In this document: piece by piece, positions 41,366 to 50,477 of the stretch
Layout of the letters: every line of letters begins with the position of its first letter
Position numbering within the stretch: the first letter of the stretch is position 1
NCBI RefSeq assembly: GCF_000165465.1
Contig: NC_017455.1
Location: 868,001-932,000 of the forward strand
Length of the DNA stretch: 64,000 nt
Direction: 5' to 3'
Source: Halanaerobium praevalens DSM 2228
Lineage (GTDB): Bacteria > Bacillota > Halanaerobiia > Halanaerobiales > Halanaerobiaceae
Program-made: the position numbers and the translations under genes
The notes under the pieces: model-generated
What the model saw: the letters and a program-made list of their open reading frames with translations, nothing else
What the model was told of the DNA's origin: nothing
Database searches by the model: none

Positions 41366-43297
41366 ATGGAAAAAGTTAAAGTAACACTGCCAGATGGTTC
41401 AGTTAGAGAATATGAGGCAGGAGTGACAATTAAAGATGTTGCTTATTCAATCGGTAGTGGTTTAGGTAGGGATGCTATTGCTGGTATTGTAAATGAAAAA
41501 GAGGTAGATGCCGATTTTAAAATTGAAAAAGATGTAGAACTTTCTATTATTACAATTGATAGTCAAGAAGCTTTAGAGATTATTAGACATACTGCTTCTC
41601 ATGTAATGGCTCAGGCTGTTAAAAGACTTTATGATAATGTTCAAGTTGCTATTGGTCCAGCTATTGAAGATGGTTTTTACTATGATTTTGATCTAGAAGA
41701 AACTTTTAATGAAGAGTCTTTAGTTGAAATAGAAGCTGAAATGAAGAAGATAATTGAAGAAGCTATTAAAATAGAAAAAAAAGTATTACCACGAGAAGAA
41801 GCTTTTGAATTAATGAAATCTCGTAATGAAAAATATAAATTAGAATTAATAGATGAACTTGATGATCAAATGATAAGTTTTTATTTTCAGGGTGATTATG
41901 TTGATCTTTGTCGTGGTCCTCATTTACCATCTACAGGTTATGTTAAAGCATTTAAACTTCTTAATGTAGCAGGTGCATATTGGCGTGGAGATGAAAATAA
42001 TCAAATGCTGCAGAGAATTTATGGGACAGCTTTTGCTAAAGAAAAAGATTTAGAAAAATATTTAAATAGAGTAGAAGAAGCTAAAAAACGTGATCACAGA
42101 AAACTAGGTAAAGAACTTGATCTTTTTAGTATGCAGGATGAAGGTAGAGGTTTTCCATTTTTCCATCCTAAAGGAATGGCTCTTAGAAATGCTTTAGTTG
42201 ATTTTTGGAAAGAAGAACATTATCAAGCTGGTTATGAAGAAATTCAGACTCCAATCATTTTAGATGAGTCACTTTGGCATCAATCAGGTCATTGGGATCA
42301 TTATCAAGATAATATGTATTTTACAAAAATTGATGAAGAAGCACATGCAGTTAAACCAATGAATTGTCCTGGTGGAATTTTAGTTTATAAAGATTCAATG
42401 CATAGTTATCGTGAGCTACCAATCAGAATGGCAGAATTAGGTTTAGTTCATCGTCATGAAATGTCAGGTGCTTTACATGGTCTAATGAGAGTTAGAAGCT
42501 TTACTCAAGATGATGCTCATATTTATTGTCTTCCAAGCCAAATTGAAACTGAGTTAAGTGGAGTTATTAAATTAGTAGATAAAATTTATAGTGCTTTTGG
42601 CTTTAATTATAATGTAGAACTTAGTACTAAGCCAGAAAAAGCAATGGGAGATGATGCACTCTGGAATAAGGCTACAGATGCTCTCCAAAATGCTATAGAA
42701 AAAAATAATTTAGATTATGAAGTTAATGCAGGAGATGGAGCTTTTTATGGTCCCAAAATTGATTTTCATTTAGAAGATAGTCTTGGTAGAACTTGGCAGT
42801 GTGGTACTATTCAGCTTGATTTTCAAATGCCTGAAAGATTTGATTTAAATTATATTGGTCAAGATGGAGAAGAACACCGTCCAGTAATGATTCACCGGGC
42901 AATTTATGGTAGTATTGAACGTTTTATTGGTATTTTGATTGAACACTTTGCAGGTGCTTTTCCAACTTGGATGGCTCCAGTACAAGTAGAAATTATTCCA
43001 GTTTCTGATGATCAAATTGATTATGCAATGCAGGTTAAAGAAGAACTTAAACAGGAAAAAATAAGAGTAGAGGTTGATAGTCGTTCTGAAAAAGTTGGCT
43101 ATAAGATTAGGGATGCTCAAGTTAAGCAAGTTCCATATATGTTAATTGTTGGTAGTAGAGAAGAAGATAATGGTACTGTTTCTGTACGTGATAGACGAGA
43201 GGGAGATTTAGGAACAAGTAATTTAGCTGAATTTAAAGAAAATATTTTAGAAGAGATTGCAGCTAAAAACATTAATACTGAAGATATAGAACTTTAA
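41366..43297 (+). CDS. thrS: Threonyl-tRNA synthetase
   Basis: ThrRS of 643 residues with all usual parts: TGS domain (1-62), the editing/second additional domain with HTASHVMAQAV (about 72-82), the class II catalytic core with MNCPGG (zinc Cys), RMAELGLVHRHEMSGALHGL, WQCGTIQLDFQMPERF and HRAIYGSIERFIGILIEH, and a C-terminal anticodon-binding domain. GAGGAGG precedes ATG 41366. Expression is governed by the T-box leader directly upstream. Confidence 0.98.
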   Translation: MEKVKVTLPDGSVREYEAGVTIKDVAYSIGSGLGRDAIAGIVNEKEVDADFKIEKDVELSIITIDSQEALEIIRHTASHVMAQAVKRLYDNVQVAIGPAIEDGFYYDFDLEETFNEESLVEIEAEMKKIIEEAIKIEKKVLPREEAFELMKSRNEKYKLELIDELDDQMISFYFQGDYVDLCRGPHLPSTGYVKAFKLLNVAGAYWRGDENNQMLQRIYGTAFAKEKDLEKYLNRVEEAKKRDHRKLGKELDLFSMQDEGRGFPFFHPKGMALRNALVDFWKEEHYQAGYEEIQTPIILDESLWHQSGHWDHYQDNMYFTKIDEEAHAVKPMNCPGGILVYKDSMHSYRELPIRMAELGLVHRHEMSGALHGLMRVRSFTQDDAHIYCLPSQIETELSGVIKLVDKIYSAFGFNYNVELSTKPEKAMGDDALWNKATDALQNAIEKNNLDYEVNAGDGAFYGPKIDFHLEDSLGRTWQCGTIQLDFQMPERFDLNYIGQDGEEHRPVMIHRAIYGSIERFIGILIEHFAGAFPTWMAPVQVEIIPVSDDQIDYAMQVKEELKQEKIRVEVDSRSEKVGYKIRDAQVKQVPYMLIVGSREEDNGTVSVRDRREGDLGTSNLAEFKENILEEIAAKNINTEDIEL

Positions 43298-43324
43298 TTA
43301 TTAATTATTTAATTAAAACTGATC

Positions 43325-43371
43325 AAGAAAAATACTTCAAATTAAATTTAGTTAAAAGAAGTATTTTTCTT
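43325..43371 (+). terminator. Hairpin after thrS
   Basis: AAGAAAAATACTTC (43325-43338) and GAAGTATTTTTCTT (43358-43371) are perfectly complementary over 14 bases. The T-rich right arm runs into the -35 box of the infC promoter. Confidence 0.7.
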
Positions 43372-43398
43372 GACAGTAATCATCGTCTATGCTATACT
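43370..43398 (+). promoter_or_regulatory. Promoter of infC-rpmI-rplT
   Basis: A perfect TTGACA (43370-43375) and TATACT (43393-43398) are 17 bases apart, overlapping the end of the thrS terminator by two bases. Confidence 0.8.
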
Positions 43399-43404
43399 TA
43401 ATAA

Positions 43405-43570
43405 GGAAAATAAAGTAGAAACACCTGTTTCTCACCAGTTAAACTGGTTAATATCAGTTTCCTCTGCAATTTTAATTGCTGAGGAAGTAGTAGATCTATC
43501 TTAGCAGATAGTCTATTTTTAGCTGATTATGGAATTTAACGGGTGGTTTTTATCACTCGTTTTTTTTATT
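43405..43570 (+). promoter_or_regulatory. Leader of infC-rpmI-rplT, probable L20 autoregulatory element
   Basis: The 200-base leader folds into successive hairpins (GAAAC/GTTTC, ACCAGTT/AACTGGT, TTCCTC-GCAAT/ATTGC-GAGGAA, CTATCT/AGATAG) and ends with a terminator ACGGGTG/CACTCGT with eight T at 43539-43567. In B. subtilis the leader of the same operon is bound by L20, which causes early termination. Position and terminator support the same mechanism; I could not check the L20-binding structure. Confidence 0.75.
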
Positions 43571-43607
43571 TATATTTTGTTTTATATCACTCAGGAGGTG
43601 CATAAAT

Positions 43608-44123
43608 ATCGTTAAAGATTTAAGAGTTAATGATCGTATTAGATCAAGAAAAGTTCGTCTGATCGATCAAGAAGGAGAGCAAATTGGTATCAAGTCATTG
43701 GATGATGCATTGGATCGTGCCGCAGAATATGGTATGGATTTAGTAGAAGTTGCTCCACAGGCCAATCCACCTGTATGTAGAATTATGGATTATGGTAAGT
43801 ATAAGTATGAACAGGCTAAGAAAGAAAAGGAAGCCAAAAAGAACCAAAATGTAATGAATGTTAAAGAGGTGCAAATGGGTGTTAAAATTGAAGATCATGA
43901 CTTTAATGTTAAATTAAAGCAGGCCCGTAGATTCCTTAATAACAAAGATAAAGTCAAAGTTAGAATTCGCTTTAGAGGAAGAGAAATGATGCATAAAGAG
44001 TTAGGCTATGACTTAATGGATCGTTTAATTGAACAAACCAAAGATATCGGTAAAGTAGAAAGTAAGCCTAAGATGGAAGGTAGAAATATGATGATGTTTC
44101 TAACTCCAGAAAGTGATAAATAA
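43608..44123 (+). CDS. infC: Translation initiation factor IF-3 with AUC start
   Basis: IF3 keeps the 30S subunit free and checks start codons and initiator tRNA. The coding frame is clearly longer than the ATG at 43698 would allow: upstream codons encode VKDLRVNDRIRSRKVRLID, the conserved IF3 N-terminus. The only start-like codon at the right distance (nine bases) from AGGAGG (43593-43598) is ATC 43608, with no ATG, GTG or TTG available. This gives 171 residues, normal for IF3. Later marks are YGKYKYEQAKKEKEAKK, KVRIRFRGREMMHKEL and GRNMMMFLTP. Confidence 0.95.
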   Translation: MVKDLRVNDRIRSRKVRLIDQEGEQIGIKSLDDALDRAAEYGMDLVEVAPQANPPVCRIMDYGKYKYEQAKKEKEAKKNQNVMNVKEVQMGVKIEDHDFNVKLKQARRFLNNKDKVKVRIRFRGREMMHKELGYDLMDRLIEQTKDIGKVESKPKMEGRNMMMFLTPESDK

Positions 44124-44205
44124 GAGTCAATAAAATAACTTAGTGCTTAAATAAATAATTATTTGCCAGGATATTTTAATTATTATAGTATTAGGAGGTT
44201 AAATC

Positions 44206-44400
44206 ATGCCAAAGCAAAAAACACACAAAGGTATAGCTAAAAGAGTAAAAACTACAGGTAGTGGTAAGCTTAAGCACCACAAAGGATTTCACAGTCATAT
44301 TTTAACCAAGAAATCTGGTAATAGAAAAAGAAATTTACGTCAAGCTAAATTATTAAGTAAACCATATCAAAAGAAATACAAAAAGTTGTTACACAGATAG
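44206..44400 (+). CDS. rpmI: 50S ribosomal protein L35
   Basis: A 64-residue, very basic protein starting with [23 protein letters not shown], the L35 signature, and ending in [15 protein letters not shown] precedes ATG 44206. It lies between infC and rplT in the conserved order. Confidence 0.98.
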   Translation: MPKQKTHKGIAKRVKTTGSGKLKHHKGFHSHILTKKSGNRKRNLRQAKLLSKPYQKKYKKLLHR

Positions 44401-44462
44401 TAATTAATAAAATAAGATAAAAAATAATAGATGTTAAAATTTTGGAAGGAGTGTCATTTAAG

Positions 44463-44822
44463 ATGCCACGTGTAAAAAGAGGAAATAAGGCGCGTAAGCG
44501 TAGAAAAAAAGTTTTAAAGATGGCTAAGGGATATTTTGGATCCCGCAGTAAACTATATCGTCCTGCAAATCAGGCAGTAATGAAATCTCTTCATTATGCT
44601 TACAGAGATAGAAGGAATAAAAAGAGAACATTTAGAAAGCTTTGGATTACTAGAATCAATGCAGCTGCTAGAAATGAAGGTCTTTCTTACAGTCGCTTCA
44701 TTAATGGTTTAAGACAAGCTAATGTAGAAATTGACCGTAAAATGTTAGCTGATCTTGCAGTTAATGATTCTGATGGTTTTGCTAATTTAGTAGATTTAGC
44801 AAAAGAGAAATTAGGAAATTAA
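44463..44822 (+). CDS. rplT: 50S ribosomal protein L20
   Basis: The 119-residue basic L20 starts [23 protein letters not shown] and has [19 protein letters not shown] and [12 protein letters not shown]-like stretches ([14 protein letters not shown]). L20 helps early 50S assembly and probably represses its own operon through the leader. ATG 44463 follows GGAAGGAG; upstream in-frame codons from 44442 overlap that site. Confidence 0.98.
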   Translation: MPRVKRGNKARKRRKKVLKMAKGYFGSRSKLYRPANQAVMKSLHYAYRDRRNKKRTFRKLWITRINAAARNEGLSYSRFINGLRQANVEIDRKMLADLAVNDSDGFANLVDLAKEKLGN

Positions 44823-44826
44823 TTAA

Positions 44827-45636
44827 ATGAATATAATTAGCAGTTCTCAAAATGATAAAATTAAATATCTAAATAAGCTTTATCGGAGTAGAAATAGACG
44901 TAAAGAAGGAGTCTTTATTCTCGAAGGTAAAAGACTTATTGAGGCTGCATTAGCAGGAGGAGCAGATTTTAAACAGGTCTTTCTCACTCCTGCTTTTTTT
45001 AAATCAGCTGCAAATGAAAAATTATTGGCTGCTTTAAAATTAGAGGCAGATTTAATTTATTTAGAAGAAAAATTATTAAAAGAAACTGCTTCTACAGTTA
45101 ATCCTCAAGGAATTTTGGCAGTTGTAGAAGAATCAGTTTTTAAAGGTCAAGATTTTTATAATAAAGCTGATAAGATCTTGCTCTTAGATCGAATTCAGGA
45201 TCCAGGTAATATGGGAACTATAATTAGAACTGCAGTCGCTGCTGGTTTTGATGGAATAATTGCTCTTAAGGGATCGGTTGATATTTATAACCAAAAAGTT
45301 ATTAGATCCACAATGGGTGGAATCTTTTCAATTGCTATTAGACAGAAGTTAAGTCAGCAAGAATTTTTAGTTGAGTTAAAAGAAAAAGCTTTAGATCATG
45401 AACTTTTAGCAGCAGATATTGAAGCTGAGGAATATCATTTTGAACATCAATATCAGTCTAAGTTAATTTTAATGATTGGTAATGAAGCTAATGGTTTAGA
45501 TCCTCAATTATTAACTAAAGCTAAGACTAAGATAAAAATTCCTCTTGCTGGAGAAATCGAATCTTTAAATGCAGCTGTAGCAGCTTCAGTTATTGCTTTT
45601 GAAATATTAGCTCAAGCTTTAAAAAAAAGTAATTAA
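44827..45636 (+). CDS. TrmH/SpoU-family RNA 2'-O-methyltransferase (YsgA type)
   Basis: A 269-residue SPOUT methyltransferase with an N-terminal L30e-like substrate-binding domain (KIKYLNKLYRSRNRRKEGVFILEG) and C-terminal knot motifs LLLDRIQDPGNMGTIIRTA (about 117-135), LMIGNEANGL (about 214-223) and IPLAGEIESLNAAVAASV (about 238-255). It starts four bases after rplT, as in many Firmicutes, and probably methylates 23S rRNA; the exact nucleotide is not known to me. Confidence 0.9.
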   Translation: MNIISSSQNDKIKYLNKLYRSRNRRKEGVFILEGKRLIEAALAGGADFKQVFLTPAFFKSAANEKLLAALKLEADLIYLEEKLLKETASTVNPQGILAVVEESVFKGQDFYNKADKILLLDRIQDPGNMGTIIRTAVAAGFDGIIALKGSVDIYNQKVIRSTMGGIFSIAIRQKLSQQEFLVELKEKALDHELLAADIEAEEYHFEHQYQSKLILMIGNEANGLDPQLLTKAKTKIKIPLAGEIESLNAAVAASVIAFEILAQALKKSN

Positions 45637-45670
45637 TTTTTGAACTTAAGTTAAAATGTAAATTTGATTC

Positions 45671-45699
45671 TTGTTAGATACTTTCTTTTATGATATAAT
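45671..45699 (+). promoter_or_regulatory. Promoter of the pheS T-box transcript
   Basis: TTGTTA (45671-45676) and TATAAT (45694-45699) are 17 bases apart; the same hexamers and spacing occur before tyrS. Confidence 0.65.
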
Positions 45700-45719
45700 T
45701 AAAAAAATAATATAATAAT

Positions 45720-45967
45720 TAAAAGCTAAGAAAGAGAGAGTAACTAAAAAAATAAATTAAAAGAGATTAACTGCAGTAGCTGAAAGTAGTTAAATTTTAG
45801 ATTTTAGTGAAGTTCACTCTGGAGCTGAAGGCTGAATTTAAGTAGGCTTTTCCGGAAGTTAAAAGCTTTCGTTAAAAAAATAAGTGATCCTATTTTTTTG
45901 ATTATAATGAATAGGGTAATCAGGGTGGTAACACGGTATCTCGTCCCTTTAGGGCGGGATTTTTTTG
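45720..45967 (+). promoter_or_regulatory. T-box leader for pheST, specifier TTC
   Basis: The specifier region GAAGTTCACTCTGGAGC gives codon TTC (Phe) at 45813-45815. A T-box-like AGGGTGGTAACACGG occurs near 45922, followed by a terminator (CGTCCC with GGGCGGG, then TTTTTTT) ending at 45967. It matches tRNA-Phe(GAA), encoded twice in this window. Confidence 0.92.
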
Positions 45968-46002
45968 TTTATATTAGAATTATATATATGGAGGTGTTGG
46001 TT

Positions 46003-47028
46003 TTGGATCTATTAAATGATCTAAAAACGATTGAAAAAAATGCAGAAAAAGAATTAGCAAAAGTAGAAGATCTAGATCAATTAGAAGATTTAAGAATTAA
46101 GTATCTAGGTAAAAAAGGAGCTATTCAGTCAGTTTTTTCAAAAATGGGTAAAATTGAGGCTGAACAGCGACCAATCGTAGGTAAAAATGCAAATATTTTA
46201 AAGAATAAAATTCAGAACTGGATTAATGAACATCAGCAAAAATTGGCAGCTGAGGCAGCAGAAAAAAGATTGAAAAAAGAAAAAATTGATGTTAGTCTAC
46301 CAGGGAGTAATTTAAAGATTGGTAAAAGTCATCCGCTTTCATTAGTAACTAAAGAAATAGAAGATATTTTTATTGGTTTAGGGTTTAATATTGCAGAAGG
46401 ACCAGAAGTAGAAAGTGAATATTATAATTTTGAAGCTTTAAATATTCCTGCTCATCATCCTGCTCGTGACCTTCAAGATACTTTATATATTGATGATCAT
46501 TACTTATTAAGAACTCATACTTCACCAGTTCAAGTCAGAACAATGGAAGCTGAAGAACCACCAGTTAGAATTATCGCTCCAGGCCGAGTTTATCGTTCTG
46601 ATGAATTAGATGCTTCTCATTCTCCAATTTTTCATCAAACAGAAGGTTTAGTAATTGATAAAAATATCTCTTTTAGTGACTTAAAAGGAACAATTGAATT
46701 AATAGTAGAAGCTTTATTTGGCCAAGATCGTAAAATTAGATTCCGTCCTAGTTATTTTCCTTTTACTGAACCTAGTGCTGAGGTAGATGTTTCTTGTATT
46801 GTTTGTGGAGGAGATGGCTGTTCTCTATGTTCTCAAACTGGTTGGCTAGAAATTATGGGAGCTGGAATGGTTCATCCAAATGTATTAGAAAAATCTGGTT
46901 ATGATAGCGAGATTTATAGTGGTTTTGCTTTTGGAGTCGGACTTGATCGATTGGCTTTATTAAAATATGGAATTGATGATATTAGAGTTTTATATGAAAA
47001 TGATAAAAGATTTTTAGAACAATTTTAA
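46003..47028 (+). CDS. pheS: Phenylalanyl-tRNA synthetase alpha subunit
   Basis: PheS is the catalytic subunit (341 residues). It has an N-terminal coiled-coil, and class II motifs FNIAEGPEVESEYYNFEALNIP (in part), LLRTHTSPVQVR, PGRVYRSDELDASHSPIFHQ and FGVGLDRLALLKYGI. The start is TTG 46003, six bases after GGAGGTG (45990-45996). An open frame extends upstream to 45898 but overlaps the T-box terminator. Confidence 0.97.
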   Translation: MDLLNDLKTIEKNAEKELAKVEDLDQLEDLRIKYLGKKGAIQSVFSKMGKIEAEQRPIVGKNANILKNKIQNWINEHQQKLAAEAAEKRLKKEKIDVSLPGSNLKIGKSHPLSLVTKEIEDIFIGLGFNIAEGPEVESEYYNFEALNIPAHHPARDLQDTLYIDDHYLLRTHTSPVQVRTMEAEEPPVRIIAPGRVYRSDELDASHSPIFHQTEGLVIDKNISFSDLKGTIELIVEALFGQDRKIRFRPSYFPFTEPSAEVDVSCIVCGGDGCSLCSQTGWLEIMGAGMVHPNVLEKSGYDSEIYSGFAFGVGLDRLALLKYGIDDIRVLYENDKRFLEQF

Positions 47029-47071
47029 ATAAATTTAATGCTAATTTTTAGAAAAAGAAAGGATGATAAAT

Positions 47072-49501
47072 TTGCAAATATCATATAATTGGTTAAAAAA
47101 ATATATCGATATAGATTTTACTCCTGCAGACCTTTCCGAAAAATTAACCATGGCTGGCTTGGAAGTTGAAGGAGTAGAGTATTTAGGAGAAGGTTTAGAA
47201 GATATAATAATTGCTAAAATAGAAAAAATTAAAAAACATCCAAATGCAGATAAACTTGTAATTTGTATGCTAAAAACTAAAAAAGAAGGAAATTTAATTC
47301 CAGTCGTTACTGGTGCTTCAAATGTTAAAAGTGGACAAATGGTTCCTTTTGCTCCAGTAGGAGCTAAATTACCTGGCGGTATGGAAATTGAAGAGGTTAA
47401 ACTAAGAGGTCAGCTATCTCAAGGAATGATTTGTTCTAAAGATGAATTAGGTTTACAAGCAGAAAAAGCACCAGGAATTATGGTTTTAGCTAAATCGGCT
47501 CCTTTAGGCTTTAATTTTGCTAAATATAAAAAACTAGATGATTATATATTTAAATTAGATTTAACTCCTAATTATGCACGTTGTTTAGGAATGATTGGGG
47601 TTGCAAGAGAAATAAAATCTTTATATGCAACAGAAAAAAAATTAATTACCCCTCCAATTTCTTTTACTGAAGCAGAAGATTTAGGTAATATTAATGATTA
47701 TTTAGAAGTAGAAATCAAAAATCCTGAATTATGTCAACGTTATACTGCTCGTTTAGTTAAAAATGTTCAAATTAAAGAGTCTCCAGAATGGATAAAAAGA
47801 CGCTTAAAAGCTGCTGGTATTAGACCAGTAAATAATGTTGTTGATATTTCTAACTTTGTTTTAATGGAATATAATCAGCCACTGCATACTTTTGATTATG
47901 ATAAAATAAAAGAAGGTAAAATTATAGTAAGAAGAGCAGAAGCTGGAGAAAAAATGATAACTTTAGATGAAACAGAAAGAAGTTTAGATACTGAAATGTT
48001 AGTTATTTCTGATCCAGAAAAAGCAGTTGCAGTTGGAGGAGTAATGGGTGGAGCAAATACTGAAGTAACAGCAGAAACTACCAATGTTTTAATTGAATCT
48101 GCTTATTTTAATCCAGTTAGTATTCGTAAAACTGCTAAGAAATTAGCTATGCATTCTGATTCATCTCATCGCTTTGAAAGAGGAGTAGATATTGAAAAGG
48201 CAATTGAAGCGAATAATCGAGCTTGTCAAATGTTAGCTAAATGTGATGGAGCTAAAGTAGTACCTGGTATAATTGATAATTATCCTGTTAAATATGAAGC
48301 AGCTGAAATCACTTTAAAAACTAAAAGAGTGAATCAGCTTTTAGGATTAGAGCTTAAAGAAAAAGAAATCAAGGCAAGTTTAATTAGACTTGGTTTTGAA
48401 GTTGAATCTTCAGCAGCTGGAGTTTGCACAGTAACTGTTCCTTCTTATAGAACAGATGTAGAAAAAAGTGCTGATTTAGTAGAAGAAATAGCTAGAATTT
48501 ATGGTTATAATAAAATACCTTCAACTAGACCAATTTCCAAACAGCGTGGCAAAAGAACAGCTAAACAGAAATTTAGAGCTCGGATAAAGAAAATATTACA
48601 AGCAGGTGGTTTAGATGAAGTTATAACATATAGTTTACAAGCTAAAAAACTTTATCAAGCTTTAAATTTAACTAAATCTCAAACTTATGCTAAATTTGTT
48701 AGAATTAAAAATCCTTTAAATGAGTCTTTTGCTATTTTAAGAACAACCCTCTTGCCAGGAATAATAAATGTTTTATCTGAAAATGCAAGGCGCCAAGAAT
48801 CAGAAATGTCTATTTTTGAAATAGGAACAGTTTTTAGAAATTCAGCTCAGGCTGAAAAACCAGAAGAGTTAAATAAACTTAGTGGTGGTCTTTTTGGTCA
48901 AGATAATGATCTCTGGCAGCAGGGAGCGCCCAACTTTTTTGAATTAAAAGGAGTTTTAGAATTATTATTTGCTAGACTACAAATTAGAGATTATAAATTC
49001 AGCTCTGATTTAGAGCAGACCGATTTTCTGCATCCTGGTAGAAAGGCAGTAATTAAAAACGAAACTGGTCAAAAGCTTGGTTTTATAGGAGAAATACATC
49101 CAGAATTGGCATCAGAAAATAATTTACCAGCTGGAACAAGTATTTTTGAGCTTGATTTCGATCTTTTATTTGAACTTAATTCTAAGCAAAATTATCAATA
49201 TGAAAAATTAGTCAAATATCCAGTTTTAGTTAGAGATTTAGCTTTAGTGATGGCTGCAGATATAGCTGTTGGTGAGATTTATACAGCTATCAAAAAACAA
49301 GGTGGTTTAATCTTAAAGAATTTAGAGTTATTTGATATTTATCAAGGAGATCAAATTAAAGCTGGCTATAAGAGCGTAGCTTTTAAATTGAAATTTCAAG
49401 CAGAAGATAGAACCTTAACTGACCAAGAGGTAAATCAGTGTTTTAATCAGATTACAAAACATCTCAAAAAAGAATATTCAGCAGAAATTAGAGGAATTTA
49501 A
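47072..49501 (+). CDS. pheT: Phenylalanyl-tRNA synthetase beta subunit
   Basis: PheT has 809 residues with the expected order: N-terminal part, EMAP/tRNA-binding domain (about 39-150, with HPNADKLVICMLKT and VTGASNVKSGQMVPFAPVGA), B3/4 editing domain, B5 (about 395-475), catalytic-like core and a C-terminal FDX-ACB domain. TTG 47072 gives MQISYNWLKKYIDID, matching the family; ATG 47063 overlaps AAAGGA. Together with PheS it forms the alpha2-beta2 enzyme. Confidence 0.97.
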   Translation: MQISYNWLKKYIDIDFTPADLSEKLTMAGLEVEGVEYLGEGLEDIIIAKIEKIKKHPNADKLVICMLKTKKEGNLIPVVTGASNVKSGQMVPFAPVGAKLPGGMEIEEVKLRGQLSQGMICSKDELGLQAEKAPGIMVLAKSAPLGFNFAKYKKLDDYIFKLDLTPNYARCLGMIGVAREIKSLYATEKKLITPPISFTEAEDLGNINDYLEVEIKNPELCQRYTARLVKNVQIKESPEWIKRRLKAAGIRPVNNVVDISNFVLMEYNQPLHTFDYDKIKEGKIIVRRAEAGEKMITLDETERSLDTEMLVISDPEKAVAVGGVMGGANTEVTAETTNVLIESAYFNPVSIRKTAKKLAMHSDSSHRFERGVDIEKAIEANNRACQMLAKCDGAKVVPGIIDNYPVKYEAAEITLKTKRVNQLLGLELKEKEIKASLIRLGFEVESSAAGVCTVTVPSYRTDVEKSADLVEEIARIYGYNKIPSTRPISKQRGKRTAKQKFRARIKKILQAGGLDEVITYSLQAKKLYQALNLTKSQTYAKFVRIKNPLNESFAILRTTLLPGIINVLSENARRQESEMSIFEIGTVFRNSAQAEKPEELNKLSGGLFGQDNDLWQQGAPNFFELKGVLELLFARLQIRDYKFSSDLEQTDFLHPGRKAVIKNETGQKLGFIGEIHPELASENNLPAGTSIFELDFDLLFELNSKQNYQYEKLVKYPVLVRDLALVMAADIAVGEIYTAIKKQGGLILKNLELFDIYQGDQIKAGYKSVAFKLKFQAEDRTLTDQEVNQCFNQITKHLKKEYSAEIRGI

Positions 49502-49573
49502 ATTTTAAAGCAGGAATTTGCTTATTTGTAATGAATATAATAAAGTAGACTACTATAGCTGGAGATGTTGCTA

Positions 49574-49924
49574 ATGATAGAAAATAATAATCAAAATAGA
49601 AAAAAATTTAAACTAAATATTTTGGGAGATCAATTTACAGTGACTGGTGACTTCAGTGAGAAATATATATATAAACTTGCTGATCATGTTGAAAAAACGG
49701 GTCAGGAAATAAAGAATGCTTATCCAAAACTTCCATTTAGAAGGTTATCACATTTAATGATGATCAATTTGGCTGATGAATATTTTAAATTAAAAAGTGA
49801 ATTTTTAGATTTAAAAACAGAAAAAGAAAGATTAAAAGACGCTAATCAAAGTTTACATCAAGAATTAAAAAAATTGAGAGAAGAAAATGAAGAATTAAAT
49901 ACCTTACTAGAGGAGGTAGATTAA
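49574..49924 (+). CDS. zapA: Cell division protein ZapA
   Basis: ZapA bundles FtsZ filaments at midcell. The 116-residue protein has the N-terminal beta part FKLNILGDQFTVTGDFSEKYI and a C-terminal coiled-coil (about 65-116, rich in Lys, Glu and Leu). ATG 49574 is preferred with GGAG nine bases upstream; ATG 49565 lies in that site. zapA-cvpA-polX-mutS2 is a conserved Firmicute order. Confidence 0.9.
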   Translation: MIENNNQNRKKFKLNILGDQFTVTGDFSEKYIYKLADHVEKTGQEIKNAYPKLPFRRLSHLMMINLADEYFKLKSEFLDLKTEKERLKDANQSLHQELKKLREENEELNTLLEEVD

Positions 49925-50416
49925 TTGGATACTATTAACTTCCTCGATCTAATTATTTTAGTAATCTTCCTCTTTTTTGGTTATAATGGTTTTAAAAGAG
50001 GATTTATTGATCAAACAAGTACAATTTTAGGTTTACTAGCGGCTTTATTTGTAGCAGTCAGACAATATGAATATTTTACTCAATTTATAGCACCTTATTT
50101 AGATTTATCAATTTCACTTTTGCAGTTTATTGCTTTTGCTATAATTTTTATTGTGGTTAATATAATAATTCATATTTTAGGAATTACTTTTAAAAAAATA
50201 GTAGATGCTATCTTTTTGCAGCCAGTAGACCATGCAGCAGGTTTTTTGATTGGAATCTTAAAGGCTGGAATTATTGTTTATTTATTAATCTTAATTCTGG
50301 CCCAAATACCATATCATAAAATTAATGATGTTTTAAATAATTCTTTTTTAGCAAAGAGAATTATTGAAGCATCTCCTTTAATACAATCAAAGATCGAGGA
50401 AATATTTCGGCCATGA
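49925..50416 (+). CDS. CvpA family membrane protein
   Basis: A 163-residue protein with four predicted membrane helices and the CvpA pattern FLDLIILVIFLFFGYNGFKRGFIDQ at the start (in parts). CvpA proteins are linked to colicin V production in E. coli and to envelope homeostasis in others; the function in Firmicutes is not established. The start is TTG 49925, one base after the zapA stop, behind GAGGAGG. Confidence 0.88.
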   Translation: MDTINFLDLIILVIFLFFGYNGFKRGFIDQTSTILGLLAALFVAVRQYEYFTQFIAPYLDLSISLLQFIAFAIIFIVVNIIIHILGITFKKIVDAIFLQPVDHAAGFLIGILKAGIIVYLLILILAQIPYHKINDVLNNSFLAKRIIEASPLIQSKIEEIFRP

Positions 50417-50434
50417 AATTTTCATGGCCTTTTA
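50409..50434 (+). terminator. Palindromic hairpin overlapping the cvpA stop
   Basis: GGCCATGAAA and TTTTCATGGCC form a perfect hairpin that contains the stop codon, followed by TTTT. Weak T tract, so termination may be partial. Confidence 0.6.
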
Positions 50435-50477
50435 GCATCTTATCTATACTAATTGACTTTTAAATGAGAGGTGGAAA

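Noticed and set aside
43698-43700. ATG 43698 as the infC start
   Set aside because: It has no ribosome-binding site and would remove 30 conserved residues of IF3; the frame continues upstream to ATC 43608.
45898-46002. Longer pheS from 45898
   Set aside because: The extra frame runs through the T-box and its terminator; a strong ribosome-binding site precedes TTG 46003.
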